Shown here: one piece after another, positions 27,401 to 39,400 of the stretch
Position numbering within the stretch: the first letter of the stretch is position 1
Layout of the letters: each line of letters opens with the position of its first letter
Assembly (NCBI RefSeq): GCF_964355755.1
Contig: NC_092670.1
Location: 10,911,201-10,975,200, forward strand
DNA length: 64,000 nt
DNA from: Antedon mediterranea
Taxonomy: Eukaryota; Echinodermata; Crinoidea; Comatulida; Antedonidae
Direction: 5' to 3'
The notes under the pieces: generated by a model
Seen by the model: the letters and a program-made list of their open reading frames with translations, nothing else
Told to the model about the DNA's origin: nothing
Databases searched by the model: none
Program-made: the position numbers and the translations under genes

Positions 27401-30400
27401 TTTTTGAGATTATAGAAATATGTACTACCAGTACAGGTCAAAGGTCAATAAAAATATTTCGGGTCGTTTTCTTGTAAAAGTTCTTATAGGACTGAATAGA
27501 AACATATACCTTCAGATTAATTTGAGCCCTATTTAAAGTTTGTCCAACTATTAGTTACGGAGTTATATGATATGTAGGTCAAAGGTCAAATATGCCAAAA
27601 ATCATACTTCCAGGCATTTTTGGACAAACTTTTCCATTAGAACGAATATTAATATGCATCTCCCAAATAATTTGACACTAAAATTATTTCATTTAATCTA
27701 AGCGTTGCAAAGATATGATCATTTTGTTTTCAATGGGTCAAAACATTCAAATTGAGGTCAGAGGTCAAAGATGAATTTTAGAAATTTGACAACATGGGTT
27801 TTTATAACCAGCAGGATTAAAATATTCATAAAACACAATGTTTACACTTTCCCCATTATCTGCACACGAAAATACATAGGGATCTGGACTAAAGCGCCTA
27901 GCTTACTATACTAGCCAGCATGCAGCGAGCGGCGAGGCCTCCATTTTGTTGTCGATCTTTGATCATAGTTTGTAGGCCTATGCCTATAGTAATAAGAGAT
28001 AATAATAGACATATATGTCAGGCCTACCTTTTATAAAACAGCAAGATTTGTGCCTCATCCTTAATTTGATGCGATTAGCCAATAATACCCATTCTAGACC
28101 TGGCATCTCTGTGCTGCGTGATCACCGATTTTGCCGCCGAGCCACACTGGCACAAACAAAGGGAGCCGTTTTTGGCTGTTGGCTTGCAGTTTTCTGATTG
28201 GTTGTTTACGGTCTGCCGGCCTATACGACGCATGCTCCATTATTTTCAAAAAGTTGTGCAGTATTTCTTATTCTTTAATCGATTTTATTTGATTTAATTT
28301 AAATAACTGTTTGTTGCAATAATATAGGATTACAAATAATAATATTAATTGTATTTTGAATGGTAATTACGGACCATGCTTCTATTCCCGTCACCTCAAC
28401 CCAGAACACCCCCCCCACCTCTCCCCTGGGTCCCCCTGGGTCCTCTCCCGTACTCCCCGACGTACACCCAGCCATCCGCTTTCGCTCTTCTCCGAATTCC
28501 CTTGGTTGTTAGGAAAAAAACTAGTTGCAAAACCAATTGAAACAACCTTGCCCGGTTGAAAAACCGATTGGACCAGTTGACTAGTTGAACTCAGTTGAGC
28601 TTTGGGAATACCAGTTGGCCAGTTGGAAAAACCAGTTGACCTGTTGAAAAACCAGTTGACCAGTTTGAAAAACCAGTTGACCAGTTTGAAAAACCAGTTG
28701 ACCAGTTGAAAAACCAGTTGACCAGTTTGAAAAACCAGTTGACCAGTTGAAAAACCAGTTGACCAGTTGAAAAACCAGTTGACCAGTTGGAAAAACCAGT
28801 TGACCAGTTGGAAAAACCAGTTAGACCAGTTGAAAAACCAGTTGACCAGTTGTTAAAACCAGTTGAACCAGTTGGAAACCAGTTAGACCAGTTGAAGACC
28901 AGTTGGACCAGTTGAAATTTCCAACTGTTCTCAACTGGAATTTTTACCTGGGCACTCTCTAATTTCTTTGCGTTCACCATTATAGCTTTACTCCGATTAT
29001 AAATTTTGAAATAGTTACTGGAAGCCTGATGTATATTTATTACGTCAGAATGTATAAACAAAATTTTCAAAAATTCTATCAACTAAAAGTTGAAGTAAAT
29101 CACGTCTCTAGTCCATTCTCAGTTGCCACACTTGTGTTGTTTACTCTGAAATAACCGTTTAATAATCTCTTTGCTTTCTCATGTCCATTCTACAGTTATC
29201 ACAGATTGATTAGTTTCATACCCAGTATTGTTTTGGTTTTACAATTAATTGAGAATATACCTCATGCAAGTATTTAATTAGGCCCTGTTTCTGCTGCCAA
29301 CTAAATACCGTATATTATACTGTATTTTTTGAATACCGTATATATACGGTATATTTTTGGCAGCAGAAACTACGCTCATAGAAAATATACCGTATTTTGT
29401 ATACCGTATTTTCCCCACAAAATTTGTGGATAAAATATGGTATTTACAAATTTATACCGTATTTTTTGTACCCGTTTCTGCTGCCAATAAAAAATACCGT
29501 ATTTTTTTTTTACATGACAAAAGGTCAACATTCGTATTTTTATTTTCTGTCGCTGTCAGCTGTTTTACACACGTGTATATATATATTCGGCGAAAATGTG
29601 GAGCGAAGACGTCACAGTTTTACTAAATAAATTTGTGTGGGGAAGCTAAAATGTCTGGCCAACTAAAAGGTAATAAAAGGGACAACCACATTTATAAAGA
29701 CATTTCTAAAAAAATAAAGCAGGAGTATGGAATAGACTTGTCTCCAAAGCAAGTAAACTCAAAGCTGAAGAGCCTGCGAAAGCAGTACAACATTGCAAAA
29801 TACAATAACTCGGGGAGGGAACGAATTAATTGTCCCCATTACGATGTTTTCTGTGCTCTCACAACATCTCTATCACTAGGGCTAGGCTGTTGAAAGTGAG
29901 ACGTAAAACTTCCTTTATTGCGACTTTTAATTATCGATCAAATAAATGAATGGCAATTTGGGTAAAAAAGATGAAATTTAACACGACCACCCAAGAAGTA
30001 TTGTTAGCAGAAACGGGGTACTAAAAAATACGGTATAAAAAATACCGTATTTTATACCGTATTTTTATACCGTATTTTGAGCAGTTGCAGCAGAAACAGG
30101 CCCTTAGAATTATTTCAGTTTGTTTTATTTTTGCTCAGTTACTTTTGTCATTGAAACGTAGTAACATTCAATAAATATACAACATGGCATATGTTGATAT
30201 TTAAGGTGCTGCAAGGTCCTGAACTCCTAAAGATTGGTGTTCTCTTTATCACTGCCCTCCTGTAACCGTACTTTCTTTTGTTGCTATAGCAACTGATGCT
30301 TTTATTAGAACATTTAGGGGTTAAAGATGTATTGTCCCCCTGAAAAAATAATTCTTAACAACATTTTTATTGAATATGCCATTTTAATGTAACATAATAG

Positions 30401-33400
30401 TTATCGACTTTGACAAAAAATTGGATTGAAAAAAAATGTATTTATCTGAAAAAAACTGTAATTTAAAGCAAAAAATGGCCAAATTGGCTGCCAGCCAGTG
30501 GGTTTTTGGTTGAATTTAACCATTTATTTAATCAATTTGTAGGTGAAAACATTTTTTTTTTCTATATGGAACTGATTAACTTTTTTAAAACCACAAAATA
30601 ACATATTTAAAGTCTGATTTAATTAACCTTTTTTTTTCATGTTTTTGGGGGACAATACATCTTTAATAGGTCAAACCCCTTTATGTTTTTTTTTGTTTTA
30701 GCTGAAAGTGATTTTTTACACTAATACATTCAAAGCTTTAGATTTAGATCTTAAATTTTGTTTGATACTTTCACTTTACCTTGGAAAATACATCAACATT
30801 CATCTTGTGTTTGCTTATGTCACTAATTTCTTAGATCAAAACCAATATAATAAGATATATGTAGCTACATGTACATTTTTATTTCATTTTTAATCAATTC
30901 AAAACAAGATTCAATTTAAAAACTTTAGCAAACACCATTACAAATACTCCTAAAACTACTAGAATATAATTAATTAGAATATCATTAATTAAAATATAGG
31001 AAATACTGATTTATGATTAGATATCAATTTGATTTTATTAATTAAAAAGCAATAATAATAATTCAATTCAATTCAAATTCAATTACTTTCACCTTTACCT
31101 TGGAAAATACATAAACATTCATCTTGTGTTTGCTTATGTCACTAATTTCTATAAAAACCAATATAATAAGATATATAATATGTAGGCCTACATTCATTGT
31201 AAGTTTTTTTTTCATTTCAAAACGAGATTCAATTTAAGAACTTCAGCAAATATTAGATTAAAACACTACTAATTATTAATGAAAATATAGGAAATACTGA
31301 TTTATGATTAGATATCAATTTGTTATTATTATATTAAAACAATAATAATGTTACTATTATGTATGTATTAGCATAGTTTTAAATAATAAAATAAGATTTT
31401 TTTACAGAATGAATTGATTAAATTATTTGGTATTACTATAATATTTAAAAATGATTAATAATAAAACATCCATTGTTACTAACTAATAAAAAATTCCCAA
31501 AAAAATAAATTACAGTTGATATGACAATATATTTTATTATTGATGTTATAAAATGTGGATTATTATAATAAATAATCATTTAATGATAAGGCAAAATTTT
31601 ACTTAATAATTAGTAGTTTATTTTTTAATTAATTTATATCCAATATTACTTTGCAAAATTCCAAAATAAAAGATTGAATGAATGAATTATAAAGAATATA
31701 ACCATTTAACACCAGATACCCTTTTAATTAAATTAGTAAAACTAAAATAAATACCAATATTATGATTTACTAAAGATTATAACACATCCAAGTCAGTAGT
31801 ATCTTTTATTAATAATGGAATTTGATATTACTATGTAGTATTATATATGGGCATATATTTTTAACAATTCTGACAATACTATAATTATTATTTAATAAAT
31901 TATCGTAATCATAAACTTATGTACTGTATGTGATTAAATTAAGACACTGTATATTCAAATTAATTTTATTTCGTCATTATGTTATTAAACCAAGGTTTTA
32001 TTATTCATTTAAAATAATTAATATAACACAAAAAGTATAATAACCAAACATGATTTTTGATCTCACTGCATCTTTAATAAAATCAATATTTTTCCATTTT
32101 TTATATTTATGAGCCAAATTAAAGTCAAATTACTAAAGTTATAATTAAAATTTTCTTATGGTGCTCTTTTAACCATCATCACTGTCTTCTTGAGACTGTT
32201 GTATTTATGGAAATGATACCAGATGATGCCTGACCAATCAGCTGTACCTGGTGTAAGGTAAAGCCCATTCAGAGTTGAATGATAACAGGCATTGTACCAC
32301 CAAGCACCTTTGCATGCCTCAGCACAGTTAGTACCGCTGCTGTTATCATTGTCTATATCATGCGTTGTAAATTGTTGACCATTGTGCCATGCCAAAGAAT
32401 CACCTAAACAAACAAAACATATCATCTTTAGTTTACTGGATACATGCAGTTTTTTTAATACAATTGTTTTATTTAAACATGTAAAAAATTAATATATGCT
32501 ATGTAAAATGATGCATACCTAATGAGTGTTTTAATTAATTTATGTTTTTTTGAGATTCACATCCTGTTTTAGGGGATTTTTTATTTGTTTAAAATCAAAA
32601 AACCTTTAAAAAATAGTGTTCTTGTCTTTTTTTATTCTATAAATTATACAATATGGTTGATTTATTTTACTATATTATAATTATAATTTGTTGCTCATTC
32701 AATGTTTGCTTATTATTTTACTTGTTTTCCTTTTAATGTATATGAACCATATTAATTCATATAATAATATTTATTCGATCATCAATGTAAAAATAACCAG
32801 GAATGAGAATAGGCTAAAGCCCAAACAGATTCTGCACTCACTCCATACAACATAAACAGTTAAGATAAAACCATATACAAGAAAAATACAAATAAACTAT
32901 ACTATATTACATACAACATGAAATTATGAAAATATGATAAAATTGACATTAATAAAACATTAATATTGTTTTTATATTTTAACTGAAATATACTTTCAAT
33001 ACAAATGTACTGATTTAAAAAAAACAATGGAAGCGAAAACTAATTTCCAAAGTGTTTAGTAACTACAACATTTAAAATAATAACATTTTTAAATGTTAAA
33101 TTGAAATGTTGTTGTTAAATGTTGGAGCTAATCCATTGAACATTTTGATATCATTTTTAGAATTGTTAGTTTGATTAATTAATTTTAGTTGGTTGTGTAT
33201 ATAGTAGCTTTTCTTTAATATTGGTCCAATTTCTTTCAGATTTGATATCATGTTGCCTTTTTATCTTTGGGTAGCATATTGTTAAGTTTAACCTAAATCA
33301 ATTTCAAATTTCTGTTTTTCTTTTTCTATATTTTTCACATAATACATGATTTGTAAATAAAACAAGGCCATACATGGCTGCGGTCACGTGCTCAAATTTG

Positions 33401-36400
33401 AGTTAGTGTTTACCGACCAACCGAGTGAGCTGTAGAGTCGCGTTTGCACATGACTAAAAATTAATTAATTATTAAACACAACTGTTTTTATAGCTTATAT
33501 TATACAGTACCAAAGGAAAACTTCATTATACCTGACCTACCGTAGTCAGTGCAGTGAACATTTCCGAACTTGATTTAATACTATTAGAACATTTTTTCCT
33601 CATTTTCTATTTCATTTGTGGTAAGTGTTCCATTTTTAATCATTTCGTTGGCAAGCTAACATCTTTTGTATCTCAAATCTATCTAAAATATGGTGTAGTA
33701 CTTTAAAATTAAATTGGAACATTGGCCATGTATGAGTCATTATGTCCCAGTCAATATTCCAGTGACTATTTATAAATGCTGGTACATAACTAGATGCAAC
33801 ATGGGATTCTTGTGATGAAGACATATAAATGTGTGAACATTAAGGTATGCTAAATTTACTGTTCTGTAAGCTTGTTTAAACCGTTTAATCCCATTCAATG
33901 TTCTTATCATCTATATATAAATTTACGTAAGGGCAAAATTCGGTAAATCGCGCGTTATTTCTAGAATGTTTTCTCGATGGTATATAAAGTTTATTCGTAC
34001 TTTCGGTACTGATTTTAACCACCTGATGTAACCCTGTTTACTAATTAAATTGAGTTCGATAATTAGTTATTGACAATTAAAACGAATTTAGGTTCAACTA
34101 TTTGCCCCAAATAGGGGTGTTTTTCGATCGTGGTATACACTGTCTAATGGATGTCCATCTTGAAAAATACCCGCAGACAATATTACGAGAATGCTTCGCA
34201 TTTTCCTATCTCCTCCTACGATAATTGTTTTTAATGACTGAAAACCGGTTGAACAGTTCGAGTACAGCATCAAAATGTTGAAGACAGGCCGATTTTCTTT
34301 AAAAAATAGGCCTACTATTTTGATAGATTTAATATATGTTTATACAAGTGTATTGATTTGTGATGAATGGAACATTCCAATCTCTGTTCCACAAGTGTCT
34401 ATTCCGTCAGGCGTCGTAAAGGCAAGTACTGTATACTCATAACAGAAACTTGATCCATTTTTTTTTTCAATATGTGCTGTAGAGGTTGGATATAGATTGT
34501 TTTTAAATGGAATGAGCTAGCGTTTTCAGTCGCTGTATTTTATGTACAAATCTTTATTATTGCAGTTAAACCACCCACATCATCACCCTTTCCTCACTGG
34601 CATGAGCGTTGTAAAGCCAGTAGAGGATAGGCCTACGGTGCATCACATGCCCTAAACGCAGAACAACTTTGGTGGGTAGGGTAGGAACCGACTTAAAGTA
34701 TGAATTTGGCTCTAAGAAACAATTGAAAACCATTAGGCCTACTAATTAAGTTGAGTTAGATAATTTACTATTTATGATTTGCCCCGAATAGAGGGGGTTT
34801 TCGAACGAGCGTACCATCTAGTTTAAACTCAATTATAGGTAGTCATAATTGGTTTGAAAATTCAGTTTTTAATACTCTTAAAGTGATAAATGCAACAACA
34901 ACAAAAGTGCACAGTGTGTATTTTTAATGCAAGGTACAAAGGTGAGGCCTATAAAGAAAAATAATACTTTTAATTCTTTGTTTACTTGAAATGTGTTTTT
35001 TAGTGTAAAAATTGATTGAATGTACTAACCTGCCGTTCCTGTGTATCCACTGATTTTCAAAGCATAGTTAGAGTCCTCAGTATCAACACGAAAGTGAGAA
35101 TATCTTGCAAACTTCATGTCATCCAAGTGGTCAGTCATCTCTATTAGAAGCTCAAAACTGCCATCAGCTGTTAAACGGTTGATTTGTTCATTACCAAGCC
35201 AGAACTCTGTGTTCACATTTCCAAAACCCTCTTTGTATTCTGCCCAATTACGGTAGAAATCAACTGATCCATCTTGTCTTCTCTGTATCACCTGATAATG
35301 AAAGGATAGTAATCTATACTCTACAGTCTTACTAAAACAGTGATGTCAAGCCCATCAACTTGAGTAAATAGAAGTAAATGAATTAAGAATCTGACCAGTA
35401 ATATTACGATTAAGGTACATCAATATTTTACAATTTTATTTTGATGTTCCTCATTTTCTACAATTTGATTACACTCATTTTACAATAATTATGCAAGTTT
35501 TTGAACATTTAGTGTGATTGTTCTTTTGTTGTGACCTCCAGACAACACTTCAACAAATCGCTCTGCGTGTGCGCAGGTATAGTTATGTGTGGGTCGAGAA
35601 CCCTATTTCTGAAAAGTAACGTTAGTAAAAAATGTGGAAGAATCATTAATTTCTGTTGAACAAAATGATAAATCTAAAGTTATGTTTTTAATAAAGCCAA
35701 ATACTGTATTATTAGGAATTGTTCATTGCAATAAGCTATTTATCCATATGCAAGTTTTAAACATTCCTAAACAACTGTTCGCTTAACTGTGTAAATGAGT
35801 AGAATGTTGATGTCATTCGTTAAAGTCTACATGCTCGTACAAAAGCTCCTTATTTCATTCATGCCATCATCTGTAAGTCAACATCGCCCTCTATCTATTT
35901 TCAAGATGTAAGGAGTGCAGAGTGCGACGTCATATGTGAATGGAATCCCCTTTCCGTTTATTAATTATGAGAGATGCTTGTACAATGGCTTGAATATCGT
36001 AAATTTGAAAGTCCTTGTACTTCTGGAACGGATTCTATCTGAAATCATACCATTGTTCTCTATTAATTGTTTTGCTGGTGTCTCTATGGCTGGCAGTTCT
36101 TACGGTAACGTATTGTGATGTGTGTTTTAATAATGAATTAGTAAGCTGTGGCAATGATGTTAGATTTACCTTTGATATCTTTAAATAAATTGTAAGTGTC
36201 TTTCAAGGATACAAGCAAAATTCAATTTTTTCAAGTAATAAGCTAGTGTGTTATAATGATGTTGGATTTGCTCCTTCAGATATCTTTACATAAATTGTTG
36301 CCTATACTTACTGTCCATCCTGCATCATGCCTCATGTCACAGTACACAGTAAACTCTGGTCTTCCATCACATGTATGGTGTATCACATATTCACCACTCA

Positions 36401-39400
36401 CAGCAGAAGGATTATTTTGTAAAATCGTACTACAATCCCTCATAAAACACTCTAAAATTACAAAGTTTGAAGATCACATATTAGATATAACATTGAAATA
36501 AGCCTATACATTGAGTGAAACGTCCATTTTGTTATAAGATTAATTTTATAGTAGGTAAATACAAGTGAAAGTACTTTAAGAATATTAAAGAGAACATTTA
36601 CTATAGGCAAATTCAACAGCAACAGTCACGACCAGCAGCCAATCACTAATAATAAATGTGAACCTCCATATAAGAAATAAATTTATTTAATAATAAATTG
36701 TATACTTACTCATTTTGGAATCAGTGGCCCGGACATGAAGAAAAATGAAATATAAAATAATTAACATACAGTAATGACAGTATATAGATATAGAATGCAG
36801 CTATTACAGTAATTTAATAATTACAAACTAGTTTTCTTGGTGAGAGAGAGAGAGAGGAACAGCATTTTACAGTAGTTGAAATAGTGAACTTCCCATGGAG
36901 AGTGACCACATGATAATGTAGGTGCATCACATTGGCCAATTAGTGTAGATATGCTAGTTTGAAGTCACAACCAAAAACATTATTTTTGATCATACGTCCA
37001 CTGCACAGTCACGCATCATGCATGCGTAGAAATGTATTCTGATCGAGAATTGTTGGTTGGTTGGGTTTGGAAATAAAATAAAAAGATATTAAACATCTCA
37101 CCATGACAGTAAATCAAGAACTAAATAAAGTTTCTTCTTTCAAATAATTTTTTCTTTTGGATGATCCAAAAGAATAAAATATTTGAATACTACAGTATCC
37201 AGAGATCCAGATGAACCTTTTTACTAAAGTTTCTTCTTTGCTCAAATCTAATATTACATATCACTCAATATACTTATACCATGTGTAGTAGACAACACAT
37301 AATATTCAAATTATGATTGACAATATTGCTTTTTCACAGGTTTCCCATTCAAAATTATTTGGGCGTAATTATAGATGAAACACTAACATATGGGGCATTC
37401 CAAAGTATTTTTGTAATATGGACGTGACATTTTTGAGAATATAATTAGCCATATTTTAGAAATAAAAAAGAATACATAACATATATGGCCATGAATGTTA
37501 ATTATGAAAGTCAAACAAATTTATAAGACTGTACAAAAAAATTATTAAAATTCTATGCGTCACAGACAGGCAATGTACATGACTTTTAAGAAGGTTTAGG
37601 TATTGTAATATTTCTCCTCATTTAAAAGAAATCTTAAAATTTATTTTGTATTATGATGTTGCCAGATAGTTGTTTTAGATATAACTGAATGTTAATTAAC
37701 TCCAAATTTATTAATAAATATGATTTATATGTTGTTACAGACGGGATTTTTCCAACGTCGTGGACAGAACACTTTTGTCCAGGTTAAAAAAATTGTATAA
37801 TTTTGATATTTACAAAAATAAAATTACATCAGTTTATTCTTTTATTACAAATCAAAATATTATTCAACCTTTGAAACACTGTTGAAAGTTTAGGTCAAGT
37901 GAAAATATTAAAATTCATAAAATAATATAAAATATTATTTATAAAATTAATTATTCAAAGAGTTATAAAGAGAAGCAATAATTGTTAAATTCATTTGTTT
38001 AATTCATTTATTTTAAAAAACATCATTAATTTAAAAGTTAGGTTTCGTATAAACAAATCTTCAAGCTATTAACACATTTAAGGCGATTCTTTAAAAATTG
38101 ACGTTGGCATTTGACGTCTGAATTTCTTAGTGGATCCAAGTTGCACCTGAAATTTTCTTCTATCCTTGCTTGAATTTAATATTATTTCTATTTAGTATCT
38201 GATTTATAAAGGTTTATGGTTGCAAATTCACAAAGAATGAAATCTACAAAGTGAAAAAAAATACAAGTTTAAATCTATTGCAATTTAATATCCTTAAGAA
38301 CAGTTGAAAATTAAGTTTTGAAAATACAGATTTTGCAATCATTACTTCAATAAACACTAAATGAGGAAAAAACCCAACCAAAATTTCTCAGAAGTGACAA
38401 TTATAATTTTTTAAATGAAAATTATGTATGAATATGAAATTAATAAACAAATAATTGTAATAAAATATTTGATTATGAATAAACCCCCTTTTCTTGAAGT
38501 GCCCTTTCAAACTAGACTAGGCATAGCCGATATGACAATTTCTTGGCTATTCTGTATAGCCAGCAGGCAAATTGTACTTTTCTTACTACTAAGTCCTAGG
38601 AAAATTTGTCTAGTTTATAAATATTAGTATGTTAAAATATTAAAAATAGAAATATATTAATAACATTTAAATTTTGTCTTAACTAAAAGAAGACACATAG
38701 ATTGTATTTACCTATGTATACAGTACCAGTAATAAATGTAATCTTTATGTTAAATTTACTTCAAATGATTTATATACAATTAAAAAGAAATATCATATCT
38801 ATACACGTAACCATACATATGAGGTATCAAAGTGACTGCAATTGAACCTTTTTTTAAACTATAACATTTAAAAAATCCCCACCTGCACCTTTTTCCTGTC
38901 CTTGTTGTTTTTAATGAACTACAATATGGGTTACAGGTAAACAAGCTTTGCTCTTATGGTCATCCATACTAGCATTTGTTTTTTTATCCCTCATGATATT
39001 TAAATGGTAAAATAAATTTATACTTGACTCTCTTTTTTATATTGATAGAGATATTTTTTTATTTTATATATGGATTTAATTTATATTTGGATTTAAGTGA
39101 TTCTTCATAATATTTTTGTTTATTACTTTTATATACTAAATAAATTTTGGGGAGGTCCAACCATGTTTACATTACTTCACTCTGTAAATTTAATTGCTAT
39201 GGCGTTGCTTAATCTGTATACAATTTGTTTTAAATTCTAGCTATCAATTTAAAACAGAACCCGAGATACAATAGATCACCAAAGTAAGAAAACACCTTCA
39301 GGAGCCAAAACAATTCCTACTAATAGGCGTTTCCCCGAAACCAAGTTTTGTTGAATACACTACATAAGTTGTTCATTCCATCAGTACACTAAATCAGAAA

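Larger units (their letters stand above)
23067..28955. mobile_element. 5.9 kb fold-back element with CCAGTTG-rich termini
   Basis: CCAGGTAAAAATTCCAGTTG near 23070 is matched by its exact complement ending near 28952. Inside each end lies a block of CCAGTTG/CAACTGG repeats (23085-23335 and 28505-28925). The interior contains another TIR element (23808-24666), a CTAG-rich patch and a 2.3 kb palindrome. No transposase is recognised and no target duplication is clear. It may be one composite fold-back transposon or two related elements bracketing the palindrome. Confidence 0.6.

Noticed and set aside
28591-29082. 163-codon minus-strand frame with NWSTGFS repeats
   Set aside because: Translation of the CCAGTTG tandem block; a repeat artefact.
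36710-36760. Possible mini-exon of FReD1 before a gtaagt
   Set aside because: A donor-like site exists on the minus strand, but no AG acceptor lies within reach upstream, and exons 1 and 2 already join in phase.
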